Source of the DNA: Tribonema minus
Lineage: Eukaryota; Sar; Xanthophyceae; Tribonematales; Tribonemataceae
Reading direction: 5' to 3'
Assembly: GCA_017506865.1 (NCBI GenBank)
Contig: JAFCMP010000053.1
Location: forward strand, 310,001-374,000
DNA length: 64,000 bases
Part shown: one piece after another, positions 22,701-34,286 of the stretch
Layout: every line of letters starts with the position of its first letter
Numbering within the stretch: the stretch's first letter is position 1
Translations under genes and position numbers: made by a program
Notes under the pieces: model-generated
Database searches by the model: none
Told to the model about the DNA's origin: nothing
The model's input: only the letters and a program-made list of their open reading frames with translations

Positions 22701-25700
22701 TGATTGTGAGAGTGTTTTGGATGAGGCGGCATGCGTACGCGACATTCGCGCTGGCACGTAGACAGTGCATGCCGCAGACGTGCGTTGACGCGCTTGCGCG
22801 TTAACAGCACACACTGCAGACCCATGCACACGTGGTGGCCGTAAGCGCACACGTATGCTGAGGCACGCGCGCGCCCTGCCTGCGGCATGTCGCATGGAGA
22901 GGCCAGGTGGCAGTTACAGTAGTCACAGCACTTAGGCCATCGGCACGACCTCCCACCAGGGGCAGTCAGCCCCTGCCACAGGAAAACATCAAATCTATGC
23001 CATACCCATACCTGGGTGTACCCATACCTACCTACCTATGCCATCACAGGAGTATGTATTACAGCGCTGAGTTGAACTACTGCCGGCCTGCCGCACGCGC
23101 ACGCGGGCCTGCATGCACGCCATGCGCCAGAGCCGAGGGTAAGCATGTACATGTGGTGTAACATGTCGGGGGCTGGTATGTATCGCGCGAAGTGTGCGCC
23201 ACGGAGGCCGCTGCCCTCGGATCCCCGTGTCTCCGTATCCCCGTGTCCCGTGCACCGTTCGACGATAGTGGATATCCGGCTCGTTTGTATCGATCGTTTC
23301 AAACGAACGGCATTATCATCGGTTATATCGATCGTTTGCAACGCAACGCGTCGTTCATAACAAGCCTGCTGTTCGCGCGTGCGCGACGCGTACTTCAACA
23401 CGTGACCGCATGCTGAAGTGCGACCGCATGTTAAACTGCAACCGCATGTTGAAGTGCATGGCGGGTGACGCTCACTGATGGCGTGCTTGTGTGATGTATG
23501 ACATGTCCCCGCCCCTCTACGCGCGCGCGCGCAGGAGCAAGAAGCTGAACGTCATGCTGGTCCTCGTGCCGCTGGCGGTCGCGTCGCACTTCCTGGGGTG
23601 GGGCGACACGGCGGTGTTCGTGCTCAACTTCCTGGCGATGATGCCGCTCGCGAGCCTCCTCGGCGAGTTCACGGAGGAGGTCGCCATGCACACGAATCAG
23701 ACCATCGGCGGCCTCATCAACGCGACGTTCGGCAACGCGGTGGTGAGTCCTCGTACTGGCCGATGCGTTGCGGTCTGAGGTTGCCATGCACGCCAATCAG
23801 ACCATCGTCATCAGCATCACGTGCGGCAACGCGGTGGTGAGTCCTGAGGACGTAATGGCCGATGCGTTGCGGTCTGAGGCTGCGATGCGCTCCAACCAGA
23901 CTATCGGCGATCTCATCAACGCAACGTTTGGCAGCGCGGTGGCAAGTCCTCGACAGGGCTGAAGCTGCGCTCTCAAATCAAGTGCACCTGCGCAGTCGCG
24001 TAGAGGTACTTTAATACCTCGGCAATGCTGTGGTGAGTTGGAAGGGCCGATGCGGCGCTGTTAGAGGTGGCGATGCACACCAACCAGACCGTCGGCGGCC
24101 CCATCAACGCCACGTTCGGCAATGCGGTAGTGAGTCTAATGTGGCGCTCTCATATCAGTTGCACCGGCGCAGTCGCGTAGAGGTAGTTTCATAGAGGTAG
24201 TTCCATATGTTCGGCAACGCGGTGGTGAGTAGAAAGGGCCCATGCGGCGCTGTCAGAGGTTGCGATGCACACATCAGACCATCGTCATCGATGTTCACGC
24301 TCAGTGATGCGGCGGCGAGTCCTCGGAAAGGCCGATGCGGCGCTGTTTGATCGTAGCGGCGGCGCAGTGTCTCGTGCAGAGCATGGCGGCAGACCGTGTG
24401 GCGGCCCTGACAATGCCACATAGTGGCGCGCCTCGCAGTGCAAAAAGAGATGCGCGGACGTTGTGCAAAGCGACGACGCGTAGCGCGCTGGCGCAGTCGC
24501 CCAGCTTCAAATGTGAGCTTTTTCTTTGAAACCTGCAAAAAAAATGTGTAAAGTTGCAACATGAAGTTCACATTTAAAGCGCCACGACGTCTTTCACGCA
24601 ATCACGCCCAAGCTGAACGCGCACCAACTTGCACCACTTCAGTAGGTGACGTGCCAATCAACGACTCACAGTGCACTGCCTTCAGCACGTCTGGGGCGCC
24701 CCTTGTGTGTGCTGGCAGGCAGTTGCACAACTAGCTGTGGTTGCCCTGCAGGCGCGCTGCACGCAGCCCAAATTCTGTGCATTGAACGCTTTGCATGCGC
24801 GCTACTTCGGTACGTGACCTGTACCGAGCGCATTGCAGTCAACTTTTCTCAACAAGGTATGTACATGTAATTACAAGAGCTCAGAAGCGATCAGCGAAAT
24901 GCATGTGACCTTTGAGGGATGTTGAGTTTCATCCAAATGCCCCCCTCCCCCCCCCCCCCCCCCCCCCCCCCGCTTGTGCTTGCAGGAAGTTGTGGTGGCG
25001 CTACAGGCGCTCCACGCGGGCCAGATCCGCCATTTACCACATTTTAAAAGCGATCCGCAAGTTGTATTCTTTGAGGGATGTTGGGCTTACTGTTCTGTGT
25101 GCAAAGAATTTTGTTTGACACCACGTCACATCCTCAATACACCAAATTCGCATCCTGATTTGCGACTTGAGGAAGTGGTAGTCGCCCTCCAGGCGCTCCA
25201 TGCGGACCAGATCCGCGTCGTGCAGGCCTCGCTCATGGGCTCCGTCTTCTAAAGCAATACCATCCAAATGCCCCCCCCCCCCCCGTTTGTGCCTGCAGGA
25301 AGTGGTGGTGGCACTACAGGCGCTCCACGCGGGCCAGATCCGCGTCGTGCAGGCTTCGCTCATGGGCTCCGTCTTCTCCAACATGCTCCTCGTGCTGGGC
25401 TGCTGCTTCTTCTTCGGCGGGCTGCGCTACAAGGAGCAGCGCTTCAACTCCACCAGGTGGGACTCCGCGCGTTGTCCGTGTATAATTATGTCACTTCAAC
25501 TACAGCTTCAACTTCAGCAGTAGGCGCACCGCCCACTGTCAGACCAAACTTCTGCCTGGATTATGTACACATGTGTGAGATCATAATCTTCTTTGGAAGT
25601 GTTTCAGGTATATAGCTTTGAGTCTGCTTCAACTTCAGCAGGCGACGCACAACACGCTGGTAGGCAAGAGCTTGCCGAGACTGCCCCCCGTGCCCCCTGC

Positions 25701-28700
25701 ATGCCGCTGCATGCATAGCGCAGTGGCCAACCTCCCATGTCCCTGCTGCTCAGCGCTCAGCAACCCCCCTCCCCCCCCCCCCCCCTCCCGTCTCCCCTTC
25801 GCACATCTCTTTCTGCGTGTGCAACGCGGTCGCCACAATGTCTTCGGACGTGTACGAAATCGTGAAGTACAAATAGCATGAACGCACGGCGCTCACCACC
25901 AACTCCTCCCCCCCTCCCCCCCACCCTCCCACCCCAGACATGTGCAGCGCCGTGTCTCAAGCTTTGTGGGGCATCGTCAATTACGCATCTCATGAAAGCG
26001 CAGCGTGCAATACATAACTCCCTCCCGTCTCCCCGCTCCGCGTGCGCAGCGCGGTTGCCATCATGTCTTTCAACGTCGTACGAAATGTAAACAACGCATT
26101 GCCTAAAACGCGGGGCTCAACACTAATTCCCTCCCCTTTTTTTCCCCTCTGCACATCTCTCTCTGCGTGTGCAGCGCGGTCGCCAACATGTCCCTGCTGC
26201 TCCTCTCGTCGCTGGCGCTCGTGCTGCCGACGCCGCTAGCGCAGAGCCACGTGAGTCCTCCATCTGAGCGCTGCTGTGACGGTGGCACGGCTCGGCACGC
26301 CCCTCAGCAAGAACCTATTTGAACTCCAATGGAAGTATTCTCATTAATAATAATATATGTTGACTCGTGGCCAATTGCTGCAGCAGCGGCGATCAGTGGA
26401 AGGCACTAGCGGCTAACCACACCTTGTCACCTAGAGCTCTACGATCTTTTGATTCGTTTCCAAAAACTATCAGCACTAAGTCATAATCATTTTAGCAACA
26501 ATAACAGGAAAAATCATTTCACAGCGCTGCCCTGTTGCAATCTCCCTCACGACCCCCGTCGTGTCGTTGCAATGTGTGGAACTGCTGTGCAAATAGTGCG
26601 TGGATGGGTCCGCCTGAGCGCTGCTGTGGCAGCGGCAGCGCGTCTCAGCATGGCCCTCAAGCAATTGAGTCTTTTCACAACGCGCTCCCCTGTTGCACGT
26701 CTCCTTCACGGCCCCCGTCGTGTTGTCGCAATGTGCGGAACTGCTGTGCGGTTAGCGCGTGGGTCCGCCTGAGCGCTGCTGTGGCAGCGGCAGCTCGTCT
26801 CGGCACGGCTCCCGGCCCGTTCCACAAACCCATCACATTTCTGAGCTGTGTGGAGAATGCGGGGGTAGTCTTTGGAATCGCGCTTCACATGTGCTCTGCC
26901 ACTGAAAGAGATTGTAGTTTTAAATGCACAGAGTTGACACGGACGCAGCACTGGTATACTATTACGGTACTAGTATAGTTTTGATGCATTTGACGTACAT
27001 GGCGATTGCTCTCAGCTCATGACTTCTTTGATGCGTGTGCGCCACAGGAGGACGGCAACGTGCTCCTGATCTCGCTTTTTGCGGGCAAAATGTGCAGATT
27101 GGACACGTGAACGCAGTACCAGTATAGTTCGACAGCACCAGTATGATTTCGGTGCATCTGACATATACATGGAACCACACCTTGCCACCTAGAGCTCTAC
27201 GATCTTTGATTCGCTTCCATATGAAATCGCTCTCAGCGCGTGACGTCTTCGCTGTGCATGCGGTGCAGGAGGACGGCAACGTGCTGCTGATCTCGCGCTT
27301 CACATGTGCTTCATTATTGAAAGACATGGTGGTTTCAAAATGTACAGATTTGACGCATAGACACAGTACTCAGTATAGTTTGACATCGCTAGTGTGGTTT
27401 TGTTGCACCTGACATACATGCAAAACACTCTCAGCTCATGACTTCTTTTGAAACATATGCAAACCACTCTTGCGTTGCTCATGGCTTCTCTTGAAATGTA
27501 TGCAAACCACTCTTACAGAAATACACTACCATTCAAGTCACTCTCAGCTCATGGCGTCTTCTTAAAACGTATCGTACGCTGCAGGAGGACGGCAACGTGC
27601 TGCTGATCTCGCGCTTTGCGGGCATCTGCCTGCTGTTCATGTACGTCCAGCTCATGTTCTTCCAGCTGAAGACGCACTCCCACCTCTACGGCGACGAGGT
27701 GAGCGCTGCTGTGCCGAGGAGAGTCACTCACTTGAAGTAGCGCATTTACCTCAACTCATGTTATTCCAGCTGAAGACGCACTCCCACCTCTACGGCGACG
27801 AGGTGAGAGCGCTGCCATGCCAAGGAGAGTCACTCACTTGAAGTAGTGCATCTACCTCAACTGATGTTTTCCACTGATGACGCACTCCCACACCACCTCT
27901 GCGATGACGAGGTGAGCGCTGCCCTGCCAGGGAGGGCTACACATTCAAAGTAACGCATCTACCTCAACTTGTGTGTTTTCCACTGGAATGCACGCCCACC
28001 TCTACGGCGATGAGGTGCGCTGCCCCGCCAAGGAGAGTCGCTTACTTGAAGTAGCGCATCTACCTCAGCTCGTATTGTTTTGGCTGACAACGCACCCCCA
28101 CCACTTCTGCGGCGACGAGGTGAGCGCTGCCCCGCCAAGGAGAGTCACTTACTTGAAGAAGCTTACTGCAAGAAGCACCTTGCCGTCCTAGTGTCCGCGT
28201 TCCGCAGGGTGCGCCAGCGAATGTGCCGTGCTGGGTGGCCCCCAGGCGCTTACATGATCGTTGATGTGCGGTGTGGAGGTGGAAGTTGAGACAGAGCTGC
28301 TCATGACGGCCGCATACATACCAGCAGATACTGATGATATTCCTATACGTCAAAGAATCAAATGCGTACATGTTTTGTTGTCTGGTATGCTGGCGTGCGG
28401 AAGGAGGTGCGGACGGAGCTGTCCATGCCAGGCGCGTGCATATGCATACAAGCCCTCTATACACTATACACTGGCGTAACCATCAACTACTTGATATGCA
28501 GCATCAGTTCAAGTGATTGGGCGTGCTGGTATGCAGCATCAATGCAACCACAGGTATCATTGCGCATGCTGGTGCGCAGGACGAGGTGCAGCTGCCAATG
28601 GCGTGCGCTGCGTATGCATAAACGCACTCTATACGCTGGAGTATCAATCGACTCCTCCGAAGCACATGACTGATTGGGCGTGCTGATACGCAGCATCAAT

Positions 28701-31700
28701 TCAAATGATGTTGGCTACATGCTGGTATGCCGCATCAATCCCACCACGTGTATCATTGCGCACGCTGGTATACAGGACGAGGTGCGAACGGAGCTGTCCA
28801 TGCCAGGCGTGTGCTGCATACAAGCACTCTATGCGCTGGAAGTTCCATCAACTGAACGCATCGTTGGGCGTGCTGATATGCAGCATCAATTCAAATGCAC
28901 GTACTGTACACGGACTGTTGGGTATACTGCTGTGCAGCATCAATCAACCACTTCGCAGCACGTGGACTCTTGGGCGTGCTGACGTGTTGCATCGCTCTTA
29001 CCACGTGTATCGATGCTCGTGCTGGTGTGCAGGACGAGGTGCAGCTGCCAATGGCGTGCGCTGCGTATGCATGTATACGCACTCTATACGCTGGACTATC
29101 CATCAACTCCTCCGAAAGCACATGACTGGTTGGGCGTGCTGATATGCAGCATCAATTCATATACGTGCATTGTTGACTACATGCGGTATGCCGCATCAAT
29201 CCCACCACATGTATCATTGTGCACGCTGGTGTACAGGACGAGGTGCGGTCGGAGCTGTCCATGCCAGGCGCGTGCATCGGCCTGCTCACCGTGACGCTCG
29301 CAGTGGCATACCTTTCCGAGCTACTGGTGGACTCGATTGACGGCTTCACCGAGCAGGCGCACCTCAGCAAGACCTTTGTGGTGAGTGCTTTAGAGCTAGG
29401 GGTAGGTCAGGGTATAGCTGAAGTGGAAGTTTGCCTACGTACCTCTCGGAGCTACTGGTGGACTCGATCGACGGCTTCACCGAACAGGCTCTCAGCAAGA
29501 CCTTTGTGAGTGCTGCCACTTGAAGTTGAAGTGTAAGTTGACGCTCGCGGGTCGGACCTGCTGGTTAGCAGACCTGCTGGTTAAGGTTGGGGTCAGGAGT
29601 ATGCTGAAGTAGCTGAAGTTGAAGTTTGACTACCCCCTCGGAGCTACTGGTGGACTCGATCGACGGCTTCACAGAGCAGGCGCACCTGAGCAAGACCTTT
29701 GTGGTGAGCGCTTTTGCTGGTTGACGTTGAAGTTGCACAGGCGCCGGCGTGCGTGGCCGCTGCAGGCTTCACTCGGTATGTGGCTTTAGCGGCAGACTGC
29801 GTCTGCGTCACCACCGTGTGTTCTGTGCTCTCAAGTATGGCAAAAGGTCTTGATTTGTCGTGCAGTCCGCAGCAACGGTCCGCCGCGAGACGGCGCACGC
29901 GCGCGCTGCCCTAGAACAGAAGCGTCCCCTTGACACGTCCTGACCAACTTCCAAGCGCCTGTCACCGCTGTGTGACATACTGAGCTATTGCGGAAGGTAT
30001 CAGTCGCCGTGCAGCCCGCAGCGACGCTCCGCTGCGAGACGGCGCATGCGCGCGCTGCCCTGGAAAAAGCGTCCCCCTGACACGCGCGCGCGCGCCCCCC
30101 CGTGCGCCGAGCGCTGCCGCAGGCACACGCAGCGACAGCGCCTATGTGGCAGTTGGCTCCATGCATGTGCCTCATCGTATACGTTTTTTGATGTGCGCTC
30201 TGGCGTGTTTTCGACCGCGTCCTGACCGATCTCGCCGCGTCTGTCACCGCCGCGTGTTCTGTGTTGTAAACTACGGCAGAAGGTCTCAATGTGTCGTGCA
30301 GTCCGCAGCAACGCTGCGCCGCGCACGCTGCCCCTGGAAAAAGCGTCCACCTTGCGCGCGCACGTGCAGAGCGCTGCCGCGGGGGGGTCTGACCTCCTGC
30401 CCATCATCGGCAACACCGTGGAGAAAACATGCCCGAGCGCTCGTACCGTACTTGCATCCGCGTGCGAGCGCGCGTACGCGTGCGCGCAACGAGCAGCAAA
30501 TGACTCGTCTCATCCCAGCTGTGAAATATACGAAGTCTGGCGAAAGAAGTCTTGATTCATCGCGCAGCCTGCAGCAATGCTCCGCCTCTCGCACTGCCCT
30601 TGAAAAAAACGTCACCCTGACACACATGCGTGCCTCGTGTGCTGAGCGCTGCCGCAGGGTCTCATCCTCCTGCCCATCATCGGCAACGCGGTGGAGCACG
30701 TGACCGCGGTGACCGTCGCGATGAAGGACAAGATGGAGCTCGCTATGGGCGTGGCGGTCGGCTCCGCGACGCAGGTGCGCATCGGCGACGCTCAGCAACT
30801 TCAACATTTACTTCGACACCAATTTTCAACTCTTACGCTCGCGACATTGCAGGCCGCGTCGCCGGCGCCGTCGCCCTTGCTTGTACTCATGCTGATACTA
30901 ACTTGGCATAATAATGACAGTACTTCGTAATTGCGCTCGCTCATAGTCATAAGGACCGCTCGCAACAGTCGCGCTCGCGCAATCGCGGTCCGTGCCGCTG
31001 GCGCCGTTGCCGTTGCCGTTGCGCGTACTTGGCGCCTCAGTGCAATGGTCTTGTCGTGTGCGCACATGCCTGCCGGCCAAGCCTCGCTCGCGTCCTGCAC
31101 CCTTGTGAGCGGTTGTCGTTGAGGCTTGCTCAGCATGGAAAAAAAGACGCGCGCCACTGGTGTACTGGACTTCAACGCAGTCGCAGCAGCGCTGTTTTGC
31201 GTGTAATTTCACCAAGTCAGGGGTAGGGTCAGGGTTAGGCTTACATGCAACTTCTCTGTTGGACTGCTGGGCTGGTCAAGACGCCTTGGAAACACTCCCC
31301 ATGCAATCTTCAGACGATGCCTCACGCTGGGAGGCTTGTGCAGACCCACTCACTCAACATGAAGAGAAAGCCGCGCTAGTATTTGTCCTGATGCCTTCAA
31401 ACAGCGCAGAGGTGCTATCATCATTGATAAAGGGGATGCAAATTGTCGATGCGCGCTGGCACTGCAGATATCGGTGCTCATCGCAAGCCCGCGCCACCCC
31501 GTGTGCTTCACCTCAATGGCAGCAATGCTGCTGCGTACACTCGCACTTGACAATGTCATGTGGCCTCACCTCGCATGCGCGAACCGGGTGCTGCTGCGTG
31601 TACTTACACAAAACGCTGTCATGCGTCCTCACCGATGGACTGCTCGCGCACGAATCGCAGCGGCGCTGCTGCGTATACTTTCACCGACGCTGTAACTGTA

Positions 31701-33629
31701 ATGTAGCCTCACCATCGGCATGCTCGCGCGCTGGCACTGCGCAGATATCGATGTCTGATGACGCGCATCGTGGTGTGCTCGCCGTGTACGTCAGCTCCGC
31801 CGCAGCAGTGCTGTTGCGTGTGCCATCCGCCGTTGAACCCCCCCATCAGTCTGCTTGCTTTTCACGCGTCTGTGGTGCAGATATCGACGCACGTCACAAA
31901 ACCCGCACGCCACTCGTGTACTTCAATTCAACGGCAGCAGAGCTGCTGCGTATACCTTCACCGATGCTGTGACGTGGCCTCGCCATCGGACTGCTTGCTT
32001 GCCTGCTGGCGCTGCAGATATCGATGCTCGTCACGCCCATCGTGGTGCTCGCCGGCTGGGCGATGGGCCAGGACATGACGCTCGCCTTCCCCGTGGAAGA
32101 GGTAAGGGGCGCTCTCTCAACGGGCTTTCTCAGCTTGCTATGACCCAAACCCTAACCCTCAGCCTCTGCTGGTCCGCATCGGTGAGTTCACCGCATTTTT
32201 GAAGTGTTTCGGAAGTTATGCGAAGTGCGCAGCAGGCAGCGCAAGAGGTGCTTCATACACTGCGACATGAAGCTTGCCACGCTGCCTCTGCTGCTAGTAG
32301 TAGTACGCACCAGTGGAGTGCGGGCGTTTTGAACTGCTTCGGAGGTTCAAGCGAAGTGCACAGCAGCAGCCCGAGAAGCACTATATAGACTGCAATATGA
32401 AGCTCGCTTTCCCCGTGAAAGGGGCGAGGGGCCTCTCCATTCACGCTGCATTTAGAATGAACGGCTTAGAAGATCAAGCGGAGGCGACAGCAGCAGCCAG
32501 AGGAACTGATGCATTGACTGTAACGTCACTGGTGGTGACGACACCGCACTACCAGCTGCTTCAAAGATCAAGGAGGCCACAGCAGCCGCCTGAGAACAGA
32601 TGCACTGACTGTACTGTCCCCTGGTAGTACACACCGGTTGCCGCATTCAAACTGCCATGAAGATCAAACCAAGTGCCTAACAGCTTGAGAAACTGATCCG
32701 TTGACTGTAATGTAACGTCACTGAGCAGGTCTGCTGTGACCGTGGCGCAGAGCTTTGCACCCCGCGCGCGTCACATGCGAAGTTGCGGTTCAGCGTACCG
32801 TGCCCGCGCAGCAGCAGCGCGCTCGCTCATCATCGCGCAGAACCACGCCAGTCCAGTCTGTACTTTATTTACTTGCGCTTGAGGGGCGGAAACCCTACGA
32901 AAAACGCAACTCGTGTACACATGCGCTGTGTCAAACGTGCAACACATGCGCTATCTACACTATCAAACGGTCACTGACCGCCAAGCCAACTAGGGGAGGG
33001 CTTCCAGGACCAGAACCCCCACTACTGCCCCCCCAAGTCGGCGCCGCCAGGGATGCCATGACTCGCTGAGATAACCACTGACGAGCCCTCGCACACTCTC
33101 TACACATGCATACGAATGTAATGCATGCACCGCGTGTACATGGTGCGCCCGCGCACTGGTGCGGCAGCAGCACACAGTTGCATACCACACCACCGCATCT
33201 GCATGCGCATTACATACCCCCCCCCCCCCCCTCCCCCCCCCAGGTCGTGCTGTACTTCCCGAGCGTAATCGTCGTGCCAACCGCACTATGGCCCCAGCAC
33301 CACATCATACCCAGCAGTGTTTTGAAAACATGTGTACCCCCCCCCCCCCTTTATACCACACCACCACTGCATTTGCGCAAACATAACGTGATCCCCCCCC
33401 CCCGCGCCCCCCCTCATACCTCACCGACACCGCATTTGCAGAAGATAAGTACCCCCCTGCCCCCGCTGTCCCCCCCCAGGTCGTGCTGTACTTCCTGAGC
33501 GTTATCATCGTGACGACCGCCGCGACGGCGGGCAGCTCCAACTGGCTGCTGGGCTCGCTGCTCGTCACCACCTACGTCCTCGTCAGCCTCGCCTTTTGGT
33601 ACGAGAAGGTGGACGGCGACGACGCCTGA
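19785..33629 (+). CDS. CAX: CAX-type vacuolar Ca2+/H+ exchanger, 10 exons, 445 aa
   Basis: Exons: 19785-19927, 22094-22237, 23535-23742, 25299-25456, 26175-26250, 27585-27698, 29237-29380, 30658-30774, 32018-32101, 33480-33629 (TGA). They total 1,338 nt and all phases close. The protein has a hydrophilic N-terminus (~95 residues with an [13 protein letters not shown] acidic patch), then about eleven hydrophobic segments. The two cation-selectivity repeats are plain: [12 protein letters not shown] ending at residue 166 (split between exons 3 and 4) and [14 protein letters not shown] with GNAVE at 338-342. An acidic DEDE link lies between the halves (exons 6/7). Known CAX proteins swap H+ for Ca2+ or other divalent metals at the vacuole or acidic-store membrane; the N-terminus is inhibitory in some plants. 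Length is typical. Introns carry echoes of nearly every exon but very little telomere-type sequence, unlike the two minus-strand genes. The start is the Met that gives a phase-2 donor matching exon 2. Confidence 0.96.
20780..20940. repeat. two-copy direct repeat in CAX intron 1
   Basis: CCACCCGTCACTGATCATAA at about 20791 and CCACCCGCCACTGATCATAA at about 20888, both followed by CCTACCAACACTGA-like text. Period is about 97 bp. It is not obviously exon-derived. Confidence 0.75.
21745..22093 (+). repeat. two near-complete upstream echoes of CAX exon 2 acceptor edge
   Basis: CACAGCGGCCGCGGCGGCAG and CTGGAGAACGTGGAGG-type text occurs at about 21752-21815 and 21926-21990 before the real exon 2 at 22094. 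Both copies keep the AG acceptor and the same reading frame for about 20 codons, then diverge through a shared CTCAAATGATACACCAACTT block to a stop. Period is about 165 bp. These are good candidates for cryptic or alternative acceptors. Confidence 0.9.
22238..22720. repeat. GGATGCTTCATG minisatellite with an embedded exon 2 echo
   Basis: Short units of about 33-40 bp built on TTTTGGATGCTTCATGRT and GTGTCAAGCTTT recur about ten times directly after the CAX exon 2 donor. At 22561-22604 a donor-edge echo of exon 2 (AAAGTCGGCCACATGATAGT) is embedded, and the minisatellite resumes after it. Confidence 0.85.
23777..24330 (+). repeat. five echoes of CAX exon 3 donor edge
   Basis: Copies of GCCATGCACRCSAATCAGAC to GGCAACGCGGTGGTGAGTC occur at about 23777-23846, 23876-23948, 24064-24135, 24205-24232 and 24257-24322. 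The real one ends at 23742. The copies keep the GTGAGT donor; several have point changes that break the frame. Confidence 0.9.
24938..25255 (+). repeat. two echoes of CAX exon 4 acceptor edge
   Basis: Copy 1: a C-run of about 30 bases (broken by a single T), TGCTTGCAG acceptor and 24986-25030 of exon text. Copy 2: 25161-25252, about 90 bases of near-identical exon text ending in TAA. The real acceptor at 25298 has the same C-tract/TGCCTGCAG layout. If either copy were spliced in, translation would stop early. Confidence 0.9.
25718..26090 (+). repeat. three echoes of CAX exon 5 acceptor edge
   Basis: GCAGTGGCCAACCTCCCATG with TCCCTGCTGCTC (25719-25753), TGCAACGCGGTCGCCACAAT (25819-25840) and GCAGCGCGGTTGCCATCATG (26046-26068) precede the real CAGCGCGGTCGCCAACATGT at 26172. 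Each is preceded by a C-rich tract and CTGCGTGTGCAG-like text. Confidence 0.85.
26252..26825 (+). repeat. intron 5 tandem units downstream of CAX exon 5
   Basis: TGAGCGCTGCTGTGACGGTG (26265), and GTCCGCCTGAGCGCTGCTGT with GGCAGCGGCAG at 26608 and 26763, lie in units of about 165 bp (26526-26660 and 26690-26820) that share CGACCCCCGTCGTGTCGTTG-type text. The first block follows the exon 5 donor, so part of the unit derives from the donor-side intron. Confidence 0.75.
26363..26462 (+). repeat. dispersed element B, copy 1 (partial second copy at 27172-27223)
   Basis: GACTCGTGGCCA, TGGAAGGCACT, GCGGCT, TTGTCACCTA, CTACGATCTTTTG and TTCGTTTCC in that order. The same series occurs at 46555-46672 in an intron of the unrelated ATPase gene, and the 3' half again at 27172-27223. 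Length is about 100-115 bp with no coding capacity. Confidence 0.75.
27045..27310 (+). repeat. two echoes of CAX exon 6 acceptor edge
   Basis: CAGGAGGACGGCAACGTGCT occurs at 27047 and 27266, each followed by 20-40 more bases of exon 6 text; the real one is at 27582. Between them lie CTCAGCTCATGACTTCTT blocks that themselves recur at 27010, 27430 and 27545. Confidence 0.9.
27767..28145 (+). repeat. four echoes of CAX exon 6 donor edge
   Basis: CTCCCACCTCTACGGCGACG and GAGGTGAG-type donors recur at about 27770-27812, 27878-27915, 27986-28020 and 28090-28125, each followed by GCCAAGGAGAGTCACTCACT and TTGAAGTAGCGCATCTACCT. Period is about 105-110 bp. Exon 6 is echoed on both sides. Confidence 0.9.
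28290..29236 (+). repeat. higher-order repeat with four echoes of CAX exon 7 acceptor edge
   Basis: Blocks such as TTGGGCGTGCTGATATGCAG, CATCAATTCAAATG and CACTCTATACGCTGGA alternate with exon 7 starts (CAGGACGAGGTGCG or CAGGACGAGGTGCAGCTGCC) at about 28393, 28576, 28773 and 29031, leading to the real acceptor at 29236. Two sub-types of exon edge (GGAGCTGTCCATGCC and GCAGCTGCCAATGGCG) alternate, so larger units of two were copied. Confidence 0.85.
29437..29712 (+). repeat. two echoes of CAX exon 7 donor edge
   Basis: CTCGGAGCTACTGGTGGACT through AGCAAGACCTTTGTG and a GTGAG donor occur at 29441-29515 and 29637-29710, each about 75 bases of near-identical coding sequence. TTGAAGTTGAAGT-type heptamers and degenerate TTAGGG-like text lie between. 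Confidence 0.9.
30370..30430 (+). repeat. echo of CAX exon 8 acceptor edge
   Basis: GAGCGCTGCCGCGGGGGGGT, then CCTCCTGCCCATCATCGGCA copies 30642-30690 with a shifted frame. The AG of the acceptor is destroyed here (CCGCGG). Confidence 0.85.
31440..31930 (+). repeat. three echoes of CAX exon 9 acceptor edge
   Basis: CTGGCACTGCAGATATCGGT (31459), CACTGCGCAGATATCGATGT (31736) and GTGCAGATATCGACGCACGT (31874) copy the real GCTGCAGATATCGATGCTCG at 32011. They alternate with GCAGCAGNNCTGCTGCGTRT blocks. Confidence 0.9.
32255..32435 (+). repeat. echoes of CAX exon 9 donor edge
   Basis: ATGAAGCTCGCTTTCCCCGT then GAAAGGGGCGAGGGGC at 32397-32432 mirrors ATGACGCTCGCCTTCCCCGT plus GGAAGAGGTAAGGGGC at 32076. 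The copy has lost the GTAAGG donor. A shorter copy begins at 32268 (ATGAAGCTTGCCACGC). Confidence 0.65.
33215..33300 (+). repeat. echo of CAX exon 10 acceptor edge with C-tract
   Basis: A C-rich tract and CCCCCAGGTCGTGCTGTACT, then TCCCGAGCGTAATCGTCGTG, duplicates 33465-33510. The acceptor and the preceding C-run are intact, so this is a plausible competing 3' splice site. Confidence 0.9.
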
Positions 33630-34255
33630 GGCACAGCGCTCAGATAGATACTTCAAGTGCAACTTCAAATTCTATGGCGCGGCCGCCGCGCTCTGTGGCG
33701 GCGCATCATCCACCTTTCTTCTGTGTTAGATTCGTAGGGCGGGGAGGGGGAAGGGGGGGGGAGCGGGGGGGGGGGTTGAGGGGGCAGGAATGGGGGGGTC
33801 TCATCCTCACCAAGAAGTACAGCAGGTGACTGACTACGTTCTGATACACGATTGAATTTTATGCCGGGCGGTGCGTGTGTCTCACCCAGCCGATTCCCTA
33901 GCAGACACGGCCCCTGGCAGTTGAACTTGAAGTTGCTCATGCTCACGACTTACAGCCCCTGCTCTGCGCAAGAGGAGCACCCTTTTACCTGCGTGTGCAA
34001 CGTACCGCCGTGTGAGCTGCCACTGCGCCACTGCGTGGCAGCTTTTCTATGCTCGAATAGGGTGTGGTTTGTGCAGCAACCAGCCCTTAGTATTTCGCAG
34101 ACGTGTAGTGGCGATCGGCGCAGCAAATGCGCAGCAAAACTCAGAGCTGCTGCGGCCCCTGTTCGCTCCAAACGCCCACAAAAGCAGAGGCTGCGATGTC
34201 GCGGCACATACCGTCTAGCGGGTGCAGCAAATAGCCACATTTCATGAGTGTCGAG

Positions 34256-34286
<31 letters not shown>

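Noticed and set aside
23777-24330. Extra CAX exons
   Set aside because: Each resembles the end of exon 3 but has frame breaks or lacks an acceptor; only 23535-23742 joins in phase to exon 4.
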